Shown: positions 8,763-17,828, counted from the stretch's first letter. The stretch is 64,000 nt of DNA from Hyphomicrobiaceae bacterium (GCA_020637815.1 JACKJS010000001.1:1178001-1242000), one strand, 5' to 3'. Translations and numbers: made by a program. Notes: generated by a model from the letters alone, not told the origin.

Positions 8763-10760
8763 TTAGCGCTGCCGCTGAAGAGGCTCCATCGCCGCGGCGG
8801 TCTTGGCCAGGCGCGTCAGGTTGACGAATTCGCTGCGATAGCCGTAACCGTCGGCGCCGCGCGCTCCTTCGGCAAGCGCCGTCGCGTCGTCGATGGACCA
8901 TGTGCCGGTGTATTTTCCGCCTTTGAGGATTTGGCCGAAGCCGGCGACGGCCGCGGCAAAGCGCGCATCGTCGTCGGCAGCGGATATTGACGACACCTCG
9001 TTCGCGCCGGTCACGGGCGTGGTGATCAGTTTGCTCATGTCGCCGTCCGGCTGCTTGTAGCGGATCTTGACGAAGGCATATTCGCCGTCCGCGCCGGTTG
9101 CCTTCTCGGACGGCTGATAGCGCAGATTGTCGATACGCCGTCCATTCGAACCCGCAGGGACGATTTCATAGAGCGCTGTCACGGTATGACCGGCGCCGAT
9201 CTCGCCGGCGTCTACCTTGTCGTTGTTGAAGTCCTCCCGCTTCAGCATGCGCGTCTCGTAGCCGATCAGCCGGTACTCGGAAACGGCCGCCGGATTGAAC
9301 TCGATCTGGATCTTCACATCCTTGGCAATGGTTTCGAACGTGCCGCGAACATCGTCGACGAGCACTTTGCGCGCTTCGGACAGCGTATCGATGTAACTCG
9401 CATTGCCGTTGCCGTTCTGGGCCAGCGCCTGCATGAGCGCGTCGTTGTAGTTCCCCGCCCCGAAGCCGAGCACCGAGAGCGAGACGCCGGAGTCGCGCTT
9501 CCGCGACACGAAGTCCTTCAACGCCGCCGTGTCCGAGATCCCGACATTGAAGTCGCCATCCGTGGCGAGGATCACGCGGTTGATGCCGTCGACTTTGTTG
9601 GCTTCAGCGAGCGCATAGGCCTGGCGGATGCCCTCGCCGCCAGCGGTCGATCCACCCGCCGAGAGCTTGTCGAGAGCCGCCGAGATCTTCGCGGCCTCCG
9701 AGACTTTCGTCGGCTCCAGAACAGTCCCCGCCGATCCCGCATAGGTGACGATCGATACGGTGTCGTCCGGATCGAGCGACGTGAGCAGCATCTTGAAGGC
9801 ATTGCGCAGGAGCGGCAGCTTGTCCGGCGCCTGCATCGAGCCCGACGTGTCGATCAGGAAGACGAGATTGGCGCGCGGCTTCGCCGCCGCCGGAGGCACG
9901 TAGCCCTTGATACCGATGCGCATCAGCTTGCTCGCGCTGTTCCACGGCGTCGGCATGATCGAGACATTCGCTTTGAACGGCGTGTCGAGATTGTCGGGCG
10001 CCGCGTAGTCGTAGGGGAAGTAGTTCACGTACTCCTCGACCCGAACGGAGTCCGCAGGAGGGAGCACGCCATCCTTCAGGCGCGCGCGCATGAAGGCATA
10101 GGACGCGGTGTCCACGTCGATGGAAAACGTCGAGACAGGATCTTCCACGGCGACCTTAACCGGATTCTGGTCGAACGCCTCGAACCGGTCACGGCCCTGA
10201 TCGCGATAGATGGGCGCCGGTATCTCGGCGACCGTGCCCATTGGCGCGACGCCTTGGTAATTCCCTGCCGCCCGCGGGATCGGCGATGGCTGAGGCGGTG
10301 CGGCTGCTACGTCCTCTTCTTGCGGCGAGGGCATCGCGTCACGGCGCGCGCGGCTGCGCTGCTTCGGCACGGACTCGAGGTTCTTCGCCGCGTCCAAGGG
10401 CGCCGGCTTCGTGAGCGGCGGCGAAACGTCGTCGTCGAGATCGAACAGATCCGGCCGGATATTGTGCGTCGAGATCACGGCGAGAGTCAGCACGGCAAGG
10501 CTTGCGCCGGTGGCCACCACCGGCGACCAGTTCCAATTCGAAGGTTTCAGTGCGGTCATGATCGAGCTCCAGATTGCCGACAGCCCCATGCCGTCGCTGG
10601 AGTTAGGACGCATCCCGGCGGCCATTCCTTGGGCTGTGCTCGTGTTTTTTTTCGCAAAGCCTTCCATGGCACGCGCCAGCGCCAGCACCTTCGCATCGGG
10701 GCCGGGCGGCGGTGGATCGCTCTGGAGCGCCTCTTTGAGCTTGTCGAAATTATCGGTCAT
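8763..10760 (-). CDS. YfbK-type membrane-anchored von Willebrand factor A protein
   Basis: 665 residues from ATG at 10760, which overlaps the sigma factor stop as ATGA. Residues 1-45 are a short cytoplasmic segment containing DAKVLALARAMEGFAKK. Residues ~79-98 form one membrane helix (VVATGASLAVLTLAVIS). Residues ~110-185 are a Pro/Ala-rich linker. A vWF N-terminal region follows, then the vWA domain with MIDAS motif DTSGS at 304-308, then a DUF3520-like tail to the end. The topology puts the vWA domain outside the cytoplasm. Tight coupling to an ECF sigma gene and the short cytoplasmic helix suggest a role as anti-sigma factor or sensor. That role is inference; the family is clear. Confidence 0.85.
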   Translation of the reverse strand: MTDNFDKLKEALQSDPPPPGPDAKVLALARAMEGFAKKNTSTAQGMAAGMRPNSSDGMGLSAIWSSIMTALKPSNWNWSPVVATGASLAVLTLAVISTHNIRPDLFDLDDDVSPPLTKPAPLDAAKNLESVPKQRSRARRDAMPSPQEEDVAAAPPQPSPIPRAAGNYQGVAPMGTVAEIPAPIYRDQGRDRFEAFDQNPVKVAVEDPVSTFSIDVDTASYAFMRARLKDGVLPPADSVRVEEYVNYFPYDYAAPDNLDTPFKANVSIMPTPWNSASKLMRIGIKGYVPPAAAKPRANLVFLIDTSGSMQAPDKLPLLRNAFKMLLTSLDPDDTVSIVTYAGSAGTVLEPTKVSEAAKISAALDKLSAGGSTAGGEGIRQAYALAEANKVDGINRVILATDGDFNVGISDTAALKDFVSRKRDSGVSLSVLGFGAGNYNDALMQALAQNGNGNASYIDTLSEARKVLVDDVRGTFETIAKDVKIQIEFNPAAVSEYRLIGYETRMLKREDFNNDKVDAGEIGAGHTVTALYEIVPAGSNGRRIDNLRYQPSEKATGADGEYAFVKIRYKQPDGDMSKLITTPVTGANEVSSISAADDDARFAAAVAGFGQILKGGKYTGTWSIDDATALAEGARGADGYGYRSEFVNLTRLAKTAAAMEPLQRQR

Positions 10761-11296
10761 CGGTCGTCGTCCGCCATCTGTTTCAGTCCCTTGCGCAGCT
10801 CGTGCATGCGCCAGGAGACGGTGGATTCCTTCACGCCGAGAATGTCGGCCACCTCGGCGTGACTGAGCTGTTGGGCAAGCACGAGAACGGCCGTTTCCCG
10901 GATGTCCTCCGAGTAGCGCGACAGCATCTCGAAGACCCAATCCATCTGCGCGTCCCGCTCCGCGTCGGCCGCCCGGCGCAGGTCCTCGGTCGCCGCGAAC
11001 TCAGCGGTTGCGCGCGAACCGCTTGCCTGACGGCGCACTCGATCCCGGCATGCATTGACGACCACCCGGTAGAGCCAGGTGCTGAACCGGGCATCGCCAC
11101 GAAACCCGCCGAGCCGGTCGACTAGACCGACGCAGACATCTTGCGCGATGTCCTCAGCATCCGGGCGGTTGGCTGTGAAGCGGTAGGCCAGACGAAAAAT
11201 ACCGTCATAGTGGCGCACCAACAGGGCGCGAAAGGCCTCGGCGTCTCCCGCCGCGGCCCGCTCCGCCAGTTCGTTATCCCCGGTCGGCATGCGCAT
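10757..11296 (-). CDS. ECF-type RNA polymerase sigma-70 factor
   Basis: 179 residues. Region 2 covers ~25-90 (LAYRFTANRPDAEDIAQDV; FSTWLYRVVVNACRDRVRR). Region 4 covers ~128-172 with helix-turn-helix LSHAEVADILGVKESTVSWR. Regions 1.1 and 3 are absent, as in ECF factors. Its last codons overlap the start of the vWA gene, so the two are translationally coupled. No convincing autoregulated ECF promoter was found in the ~90 bases upstream. An in-frame ATG at 11290 is an alternative start. The regulated genes are unknown, but the upstream envelope genes on the same strand are candidates. Confidence 0.92.
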   Translation of the reverse strand: MRMPTGDNELAERAAAGDAEAFRALLVRHYDGIFRLAYRFTANRPDAEDIAQDVCVGLVDRLGGFRGDARFSTWLYRVVVNACRDRVRRQASGSRATAEFAATEDLRRAADAERDAQMDWVFEMLSRYSEDIRETAVLVLAQQLSHAEVADILGVKESTVSWRMHELRKGLKQMADDDR

Positions 11297-11388
11297 GTCG
11301 GAAGGTTAGACGACCCGGACGCCGACTTCCTTGGCGGAGATCGAAAAAAATTTGTGCCGAGAGGATCGGCGGCACCGAGTGGAACGCG

Positions 11389-12309
11389 CTACGGCGTCTG
11401 CGCGGGCTGCCAGGTGTCGTCGGGAGAGAACGAGTCGATCTTGCTGGCGATCTCCTCGGTATCGTCGCCGAGGTCCTTCTCCAGCACGACACTGTCCTGG
11501 CTGACGATGAAGGTCATGATGCCGGAATTGCCGTACTCGGCCGGATAGGCAATCAGCGCGAAGCCTCCCGTCATGCGGCCGTCGCTCACATAATCGCGCG
11601 CACCGCCTTCCGCCCCCTCACCCTGGCTACGCAGAATGCGGAAGTAGTAGCCGTGATAGGGGATCGGCTTCACGCCGTCTGGCGCATAGCCTTCCTCGGC
11701 GATCTCGGCGAACTTCTTGGTCAGGGGGCTTTGCGCCTCACCCTCTTTCGGCGGCCAGAACAGGCCGTCTTTGTTGCCGGGCGAGCTGACGATGCGCTGC
11801 GCGAACGCGGGCGGCTGTTTCCCGTCCACATCGAGCGCGGCGTATTTCTCTTGTGCGCCGACATAGCCTCGTGCGGCCTCGATGGCGGATAGTTCGTTGC
11901 GGCCGATGCGCCGAATGAGGATCTCCTCGAGGCCCGCTTCGGTGTCGAATTCCCACTTGCCGCCGTCCGTCTTCACAACGGGAATTGGAAAGGGCCAGTC
12001 ATCGTCGCCGAGGAGCAGAACGGCGAAGTCGTCGCCTTCCGTCTCCAGCTTGTGACTCTTGTCGTAGGCCGCCAGGAACCCGGAGCGGGCGTTCTTGTCG
12101 GCCACTTCATCCCCGGAACTGATGACCTCCTCGCCGTCCGGTCCAAGGATTTCCAGCAGCTTGTCCGTATCGCCAGCGCGCGCCGCGCCGATGAGCGCCT
12201 CGATCGCGGCCTCTGGACTTTCGTACTGATCCTCGGCCTGCGCCGGAACGCAAGTCAGCAGGAGCGCTGCGCCGAACAGCGCGTGGCTCAATTGTCGAAC
12301 TATCGGCAT
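11389..12309 (-). CDS. DUF2950 family secreted protein
   Basis: 306 residues from the ATG at 12309; four more codons upstream would need TTG. A signal peptide ends near CVPAQA. The mature protein opens with SPEAAIEALIGAARAGDTDKLLEILG and contains RRIGRNELSAIEAARGYV, SPGNKDGLFWP and GGFALIAYPAEYGNSGIMTF, all typical of DUF2950. Function is unknown. DUF2950 and DUF3300 genes are known to neighbour each other, as here: the DUF3300 gene ends 44 bases upstream on the same strand, so they are probably one operon acting in the periplasm or outer envelope. Confidence 0.88.
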   Translation of the reverse strand: MPIVRQLSHALFGAALLLTCVPAQAEDQYESPEAAIEALIGAARAGDTDKLLEILGPDGEEVISSGDEVADKNARSGFLAAYDKSHKLETEGDDFAVLLLGDDDWPFPIPVVKTDGGKWEFDTEAGLEEILIRRIGRNELSAIEAARGYVGAQEKYAALDVDGKQPPAFAQRIVSSPGNKDGLFWPPKEGEAQSPLTKKFAEIAEEGYAPDGVKPIPYHGYYFRILRSQGEGAEGGARDYVSDGRMTGGFALIAYPAEYGNSGIMTFIVSQDSVVLEKDLGDDTEEIASKIDSFSPDDTWQPAQTP

Positions 12310-12353
12310 GCCATCCACCAATATTGGTTGTCACTCATTGCTCTTGTCTGGAG

Positions 12354-14066
12354 TTAGCGGCGCCGGCCGCCGGCCGCACGGCCACCTCCGCCGCCACGTC
12401 CTCTTGAAATATCACGGTGTCCCGCGCTCGCATGGCCGCGCGCCGATGCCTTGCGCGCCGCCGAACCGCTTTCCTTCTTGAACGCGTTTCCGCTCGGCTG
12501 GCTCTTCGGTTTACTGGCCGCAGGCTTGCTGACGGACGGCTTCTTGGCGGCGGGCTTGTTCACGGACGGCTTCTTGACATCCGGCTTGTTGATCGAAGGC
12601 TTGTTCACCGACGGCTTGTTGGGGCCGGCCTTGTTCTTCAGATTGGCTTGGAGATCGCCAGCATTCGGACGCTTTGCACCTCCGGCATTGGGACGATTGC
12701 CGCCGCCCGCGCCCGGGCCATTGCCGTTACCGGGACGCTTATCCGCGAGGTTTCCACCGCCCGGCTTTTTCAAACCAGCCTCGATGTCGCCGACCGAGGG
12801 ACGCTTGCCGCCCGCATTCCCCGGCAGCTTGCCGCCGGCATTGCCTCCGCCGGGGCGGCCGTTCCCACCGCCGGGGCGCTTGTCGGCGAGATTTCCGCCA
12901 CCCGGCCTTTCAAGCCCGGCTTCGATGTCGCCAACCGTCGGCCGGTTTTGTCCGCCATTGCCGGGACGCCGGTCGCCGAGGTTTCCGCCCCCTGGCCGTT
13001 TGTCGCCGAGGTCGCCGACCTTGTTCCCAACGTTATTCCCAACCTTGTTGCCAACGTTGTTGCGGTCGATCTGCGTGTTGCTGAATTTGTTCCGGACGTC
13101 CGCGTTGTTGTACTGCACGCCGCGCCGATGTTCGGCGTTGTGTTCCCATTTCTGGGCGTTGACGTTGTTGCGGTTGATCGTGTTGCCGCTGATGTTGCGG
13201 TTCACGTTGACGTTGATGTCATTCCGGCCCCAGTTGAGGTCGTCGCCCCAAATCGCATTGCCGATGGCGAAGCCGGCGCTCCACACGAGCCCGGTCGCCA
13301 GTGCGCTGCCGAATGCGTAGCCGGGCGGCGGCGGGAAGTAATAGGGTTCGTAATTGGGGTAAGGCCATGAGCCGTAAACGACCGAGGGCTCGTAATACGG
13401 GACATAAACCGTCTCGGGATTGGTCGGCTGGATCGCGATCACGTCTCGAGTCTGCGGTGCGCCCTGCGAGGTCGCCTGCCCTCCGTCGGACGCACCGTTC
13501 CCATTCTGGATCACGGTTTGCGTCACGGTTACGGTCTGCTGGGGATTGGATTCGAGCTTGCCGTTCTCTTTTGCTCGTGCACGCAGAGCCTGAACCGCAT
13601 CCATGACATCGGATTGCTGAGCCAGAACGGCATCGCCGAGTTTCTGGGTCCAGTCGAGATCCTTGTTCATCATCTCGAGCGCGTCCGGCACGGCGACGAG
13701 ATCCTTGATGCTGTCGTCCCAGTTCTGGTCAGCCAGCGCTTCTTGCAGCGCGTCGCCCTTCAGCTCCTTGTTCTTCTGGTACCAGCGATCGGCTTGCACG
13801 ATCTCCAACGGATACGTCGAAGCGATCATGACGTTGGCAAGGAGCGGATCGGGATAGAGCGCGATCGGCGCCACGAGCTGCTCGAGCTCAGCCTCGCTGA
13901 GGAGATTTTCGTCCTGCGCCGTCTCCGGCGAGGTGTCCGCAGCGGACGCGTCCGTTGCCGGTTCGGCCTCTCCAGCCGTCGCTCCGCTCTGCGTGTCTTC
14001 CGCAAAGGCCGCACCTTGCACACAAAGAGCGAAAACCAGAGCCACGGGGATCATGAACAAACGCAT
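12354..14066 (-). CDS. DUF3300 family secreted protein with Gly/Pro/Lys repeat tail
   Basis: 570 residues from ATG at 14066; the signal peptide MRLFMIPVALVFALCVQGAA fixes the start. Residues ~55-250 hold the DUF3300 domain (LVAPIALYPDPLLANVMIAS; LAQQSDVMDAVQALRA; then NPETVYVPYYEP). The middle is Asn-rich (NVNRNISGNTINRN). The tail repeats PGGGNLADKRPG and VGDIEAGL units, then KPSVNKP units, and ends in Gly/Arg. The basic, flexible tail suggests binding to anionic cell-surface polymers or nucleic acid, which is inference. Function of the family is unknown. It is the first gene of the leftward envelope block. Confidence 0.85.
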   Translation of the reverse strand: MRLFMIPVALVFALCVQGAAFAEDTQSGATAGEAEPATDASAADTSPETAQDENLLSEAELEQLVAPIALYPDPLLANVMIASTYPLEIVQADRWYQKNKELKGDALQEALADQNWDDSIKDLVAVPDALEMMNKDLDWTQKLGDAVLAQQSDVMDAVQALRARAKENGKLESNPQQTVTVTQTVIQNGNGASDGGQATSQGAPQTRDVIAIQPTNPETVYVPYYEPSVVYGSWPYPNYEPYYFPPPPGYAFGSALATGLVWSAGFAIGNAIWGDDLNWGRNDINVNVNRNISGNTINRNNVNAQKWEHNAEHRRGVQYNNADVRNKFSNTQIDRNNVGNKVGNNVGNKVGDLGDKRPGGGNLGDRRPGNGGQNRPTVGDIEAGLERPGGGNLADKRPGGGNGRPGGGNAGGKLPGNAGGKRPSVGDIEAGLKKPGGGNLADKRPGNGNGPGAGGGNRPNAGGAKRPNAGDLQANLKNKAGPNKPSVNKPSINKPDVKKPSVNKPAAKKPSVSKPAASKPKSQPSGNAFKKESGSAARKASARGHASAGHRDISRGRGGGGGRAAGGRRR

Positions 14067-14524
14067 TGTCGAACCTATCATCGTTTCACTTGCCGCTCTT
14101 TGTCCGATCTGAACCGCTGCGCGGCTGCACGAGGCCTCTTTGCAGGAACGCGGCGTCCGGGCTTGGCCTAGGACGGCTTGTTCCGATTGTAAATTCACTT
14201 TCGGGCGAACCGGAATGCGGCCCATTCCTCCTGACGGAAATATGGCGGACGCCCATGTGGTCTCATCGGGTCCGCTGCAACAGTGCCGCGCGCCGAACGG
14301 GCCCGGTGAAGTGTTCATCCGGCACCCGCAATCTGCCGGAATCCAGTCATACTTTGCGCAAAAACCGGTGAAAGGTTGGCGGCAATCAAGGAAATGCGCC
14401 TCACCGGCCATTCTGCTATCGTCCCGCGTCTCCACGAGATTACGTCGCGCAGACTGAGTTTCAAAAGCCCAAGAATTCCGAACACCCGAGACGGTCGCAG
14501 TTCATTTAAGACATCGCCCTCATC

Positions 14525-15463
14525 ATGTCCGCGGAACTTGCATTCAATCGAAGTGTCGATGTCGATTACGGCGTGGCCGAAGAGGTCGCGCCGGGCGTGC
14601 GGCGCATCGTGGCCAACAATCCCGGTCCTTACACCTTTCTCGGAACCAACACCTATGTCGTCGGGACCGATGACGTCGCGATCATCGACCCAGGCCCGGT
14701 GGACGACGCCCATCTCGAATCCATGGCTCAGGCCACACGGGGGCGGCGCGTCAGCCATATCCTCATTACTCATAGCCACCGCGATCACTGCGACGGGGCG
14801 CTGCCCTTGCAGCAGCGTCTCGGCGGCGAAATCGTCGCCTTTGGACCCACCGGCACGCAACGCGGCGCGGTCGCGCCCGGTCTTGGCGACGGCTTCGTGG
14901 ATTCCGCCTTCACGCCCGACATCCCGGTGTCCGACGGCGACACGATCAAAGGGCGCGGCTTCACCCTCGACGTGCTGCACATGCCCGGACACGCACCCGA
15001 TCATTTGTGCTTCGCTCTTGTCGGAAAGCGGACCGTCTTCACCGGCGATCATGTGATGGGTTGGAATACGACGGTCATCGCGCCGCCCGAGGGCAGCATG
15101 GCCGATTTCCTCGCTTCGCTGGAACGCCTGGCGCAACGGCACGACAAGGTGTTCTTCCCCGGTCACGGCGGGCGCATCGAAACGCCCCGGCGCGTCGTGC
15201 GCGCCTATATGACCCACCGCATCTGGCGTGAGCAGACGATCCTCGCCTGCATCGACGAGGGCGTCGGCACGATCCCGGCCATTGTGGCCAGACTCTATGG
15301 CGGCCTCGATGCGGATCTGAAGGTCGCCGCAGCCTTGTCGGTACTCGCCCATCTGGAATTTCTGATCGCGCGGGGCTTCGTCTCGGCCGAAGGGTCGAAC
15401 GACGGACTTAGCGCGTTCTATATTCGCGCCGCTTCCGGGGCTGCCGCTTCTGCTTCTTCTTAA
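14525..15463 (+). CDS. MBL-fold metallo-hydrolase (LACTB2-like)
   Basis: 312 residues. The metal-binding HSHRDHCDG motif is near residue 83, with further ligand motifs HMPGHAPDH (~155), TGDHVMG (~180) and PGHGGRIE (~220). The C-terminal ~75 residues form the small winged-helix-like domain of LACTB2-type hydrolases or endoribonucleases. The protein is cytoplasmic (no signal peptide) and the substrate is unknown. Its last 56 bases overlap the convergent DUF1499 gene. Confidence 0.88.
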   Translation: MSAELAFNRSVDVDYGVAEEVAPGVRRIVANNPGPYTFLGTNTYVVGTDDVAIIDPGPVDDAHLESMAQATRGRRVSHILITHSHRDHCDGALPLQQRLGGEIVAFGPTGTQRGAVAPGLGDGFVDSAFTPDIPVSDGDTIKGRGFTLDVLHMPGHAPDHLCFALVGKRTVFTGDHVMGWNTTVIAPPEGSMADFLASLERLAQRHDKVFFPGHGGRIETPRRVVRAYMTHRIWREQTILACIDEGVGTIPAIVARLYGGLDADLKVAAALSVLAHLEFLIARGFVSAEGSNDGLSAFYIRAASGAAASASS

Positions 15464-16328
15464 CGTCCTTTGCGGGCGCGGCGACCGGCTCTTCCTTCTT
15501 CTCGGCGGCATTCTGCTCGAGCACGGTTTTCTCGCCCTTCTCGAGCGCCGTGTTGACCTCTTCGTAGAAGGCGCGGACACGCTCGGCGTTGGTTCCGAAA
15601 TCGTGCTTGCCGTAGCGCGACGCGGAGCGGATATCGATCACGGCGGACGTATCGTCGCCTTTGACCCGCACCACCACGTCGTCGGTGAAGCCCATGATCA
15701 TGGTGCTGTCGGTCGCTTCGATCCGGCCGACGCCGCTCTCGCCGGGCGCTTCCTCAGCCACTACGTTCCAGCCGAGCTGTTTCATGGCTTCGGCGACGAC
15801 GGTGAATACCGCCGCTGCGGGGCGGTCCACCACCATAGGTCCAATATCTGGATAAGCCTCGGCCTGAAGCTCGATCACCTCCGGCGATTGCGGTACGAGC
15901 GGATTGGCGTCACGCGGCCGCTGTTCGAGAAGCACCGTGAACTGCAGCGGATCGGCCGGCGAGGTCTCCACATCGTTGAGGCGCGGCAGCAAATAGGCCT
16001 TCGATAGGAAGAAGACCGGGAGCGCCAGCCCAATCAGACCGACGATGAGGGCCGCGAAGTCGTTGCCTGCCCCTGTCTGTCCGCTGAACCAAATGCGCAC
16101 CAGCGATACGACTGCGATGAAGACAGCGAGCGCGAGGCCCGCGATGGCGACGCCGATGAGATTGATGGCGGCGGGCGTGCTGAGGTCGAAAAAGCGGTGC
16201 AGCAACGCCGTGAGAATCAGGAGCTGGAGGAAGAACACGGCGATCCGGCGCGCCCATTTGGCCTCACGCGCTTCCTTCACCACGTAGCGTGCGGTCGCAT
16301 AGCGTTCGATCGTGTCTTCCGCAGTCAC
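15408..16328 (-). CDS. Membrane protein with DUF1499 domain
   Basis: 306 residues. Three hydrophobic helices lie at about 28-46, 54-75 and 88-113. The DUF1499 domain covers ~150-265 (FTVVAEAMKQLGWNVVAEE; IEATDSTMIMGFTDDVVVRV; IDIRSASRYGKHDFGTNAER). The C-terminus is Lys/Arg-rich and charged. Function is unknown. The final 56 bases are shared, antisense, with the MBL hydrolase gene; because this basic tail is poorly constrained, the overlap probably arose by 3' extension. Confidence 0.85.
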   Translation of the reverse strand: MTAEDTIERYATARYVVKEAREAKWARRIAVFFLQLLILTALLHRFFDLSTPAAINLIGVAIAGLALAVFIAVVSLVRIWFSGQTGAGNDFAALIVGLIGLALPVFFLSKAYLLPRLNDVETSPADPLQFTVLLEQRPRDANPLVPQSPEVIELQAEAYPDIGPMVVDRPAAAVFTVVAEAMKQLGWNVVAEEAPGESGVGRIEATDSTMIMGFTDDVVVRVKGDDTSAVIDIRSASRYGKHDFGTNAERVRAFYEEVNTALEKGEKTVLEQNAAEKKEEPVAAPAKDVKKKQKRQPRKRREYRTR

Positions 16329-16402
16329 GTTATCTCATCCTCATGCCCATCCCCGCTGGACGGCATTCTATCCGTGAATGCCCGGAAATAGCACAGCATA
16401 GC

Positions 16403-17011
16403 TCACGGATTGAGGCGCGTTTTGGTCCAGGGCGCATCGGGCTCCGTGCGGCGGAACACGATCCGGTCGTGAAGACGGTAGTCTCCGTTCTGCCAGAACT
16501 CGATTTCCACCGGGCGGACCCGAAAGCCGCGCCAATAGTCCGGCCGCGCGATCTCGCGCCCTTCGAACTCCGCAGTGTACCGCGCCACGGCCTTTTCCAA
16601 TACGGCACGGCTCTCGAGCGGCCGGGATTGCTTCGACGCCCAGGCGCCAATGCGGCTTTGCGGGTGACGGGTTGCGAAATAGGCGTCTGCTTCGGCATCC
16701 GTCACAGGCTCGACAAGCCCGCGCACGCGAATTTGGCGGCCGAGGCTCTTCCAGAAGAACAGCAGCGCCGCCTTGGCGTTGGCTGCCAGTTCTCCGCCCT
16801 TCGCGCTCTCGCAGTTCGTGTAGAACACGAAGCCGCGCTCGTCCGCGCCTTTCAAGAGAATCATCCGGACATTCGGGAGCCCGGACGAATCGGCCGTGGC
16901 CAGAGCCATGGCTTCCGGATCGCAAGGTTCGGATTTTTCGGCGTCGGCCAGCCACGTCCGAAACAGATCGAATGGATCTTCGGCGGCGGTGAAGTCTTGA
17001 TTGTCCGTCAT
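16403..17011 (-). CDS. pdxH: Pyridoxamine/pyridoxine 5'-phosphate oxidase
   Basis: 202 residues, the usual length. It oxidises PNP or PMP to pyridoxal 5'-phosphate using FMN. Family motifs are present: NVRMILLKGADERGFVFYTN, ESAKGGELAANAKAALLFFW, RQIRVRGLVEPV, and the C-terminal EFWQNGDYRLHDRIVF followed by RLNP. It is divergent from the surface-antigen-like gene at 17170, leaving about 158 bases for promoters. Confidence 0.96.
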   Translation of the reverse strand: MTDNQDFTAAEDPFDLFRTWLADAEKSEPCDPEAMALATADSSGLPNVRMILLKGADERGFVFYTNCESAKGGELAANAKAALLFFWKSLGRQIRVRGLVEPVTDAEADAYFATRHPQSRIGAWASKQSRPLESRAVLEKAVARYTAEFEGREIARPDYWRGFRVRPVEIEFWQNGDYRLHDRIVFRRTEPDAPWTKTRLNP

Positions 17012-17169
17012 ATTTTGCCTGTCACCCGCCCCTCTACACGCGGCGAAAAACTTCCCGCCACGATACGGGCATTTACGATTTCCTCACCCTGATAGGCCAG
17101 GATCGTTCGTGTTGATAGAGGGCGCGGGGGGAATTCAGTAGCCGCGTCACAGTTTGGGGACGGTTTGTT

Positions 17170-17616
17170 ATGCGTACGTTCCAGTGGAACGCCCCTATCG
17201 TGGGGGCGGGGGCTCTCGTGTTGTGTGTATTGCTCCCCGCCCTCGTTCCTCTCAAGGCAGAGGACAGAGGGGCACAAGTGGTGGTGCCGGTCACCAAGAC
17301 CGCGCCGGCCGAAACGTCCAGGGACACGAAGAGCTCCCTGACGGAACTCAAAAGCCATCTTGATCGTTCAGATAGGGCAGTCGCTCTCCGGGCTTTGCAA
17401 ATGGCCCTCACGGAGCTCGGCGACGGAGTGACCCTCGTGTGGCGGCGTCCTGAGAGCCGTCTCACGGGCCGGGTAAAGCCGGTCTCCGCGTTCCGCGACG
17501 AGGACGGGCGTCTGTGCCGCACCGTGATCTATTCGCTGACGCGGGGCGGGAAGGAAAACGAGGTCGAAGGCGTCGCGTGCCGGTCGGCGGACGGCCGCTG
17601 GGCCATCGCCGGCTAG
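17170..17616 (+). CDS. Small exported protein with surface-antigen-like domain
   Basis: 148 residues. An N-terminal hydrophobic stretch (VGAGALVLCVLLPALVPL) is a signal peptide or anchor. The C-terminal half (KPVSAFRDEDGRLCRTVIYS, then EVEGVACRSADGRWAIAG) resembles the RT0821/17-kDa surface antigen domain, with two conserved cysteines that probably form a disulfide. It is presumably periplasmic or outer-membrane. It precedes a small ORF and fabI on the same strand. Confidence 0.7.
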   Translation: MRTFQWNAPIVGAGALVLCVLLPALVPLKAEDRGAQVVVPVTKTAPAETSRDTKSSLTELKSHLDRSDRAVALRALQMALTELGDGVTLVWRRPESRLTGRVKPVSAFRDEDGRLCRTVIYSLTRGGKENEVEGVACRSADGRWAIAG

Positions 17617-17639
17617 AAAGACGTCCAAGAGGGCTTTCC

Positions 17640-17828
17640 ATGTCTGAGAGTTACGTGACCACCGAGTCCCCTTCGCCACGTCTTGGCAAGACGGACGCGC
17701 CCGCGCAGCCGGGCAATCCGCGCTTCACGCCGCTGCGCTCCAATATTGTACCGCGAGACCGCGCACCCGCCACCGACCGGGAAGAGACGTTGTCCCAGCT
17801 CGTGCCGGTTCGACGCCGCCAGAACTAA
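17640..17828 (+). CDS. Small proline-rich hypothetical protein
   Basis: 62 residues from ATG at 17640, with a weak AAGAGGG ribosome site eleven bases upstream. Composition is rich in Pro, Arg, Ser and Thr (SPSPRLGKTDAPAQPGNPRF); it is predicted disordered, with no signal peptide. It lies 23 bases after the surface-antigen-like gene, consistent with one transcript. I recognise no family; coding status rests on start, spacing and absence of a better frame. Confidence 0.4.
   Translation: MSESYVTTESPSPRLGKTDAPAQPGNPRFTPLRSNIVPRDRAPATDREETLSQLVPVRRRQN

Noticed and set aside
9186..10862. 558-codon open frame on plus strand
   Set aside because: It is exactly antisense to the vWA gene, lacks any recognisable motif and is rich in Arg and His from reading GC-rich codons backwards.
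11297..11388. ECF-type autoregulatory promoter before the sigma gene
   Set aside because: A GGAAGT and a CGTCTA occur but with too short a spacer, and the match to known ECF -35 elements is poor.
12490..13015. Possible CRISPR-like or non-coding repeat array
   Set aside because: The repeats are degenerate, lack unique spacers of constant length and are in frame with the DUF3300 protein, so they are protein-coding repeats.
14315..15580. 421-codon open frame on minus strand
   Set aside because: Antisense shadow of the MBL hydrolase, whose metal motifs are intact on the plus strand.
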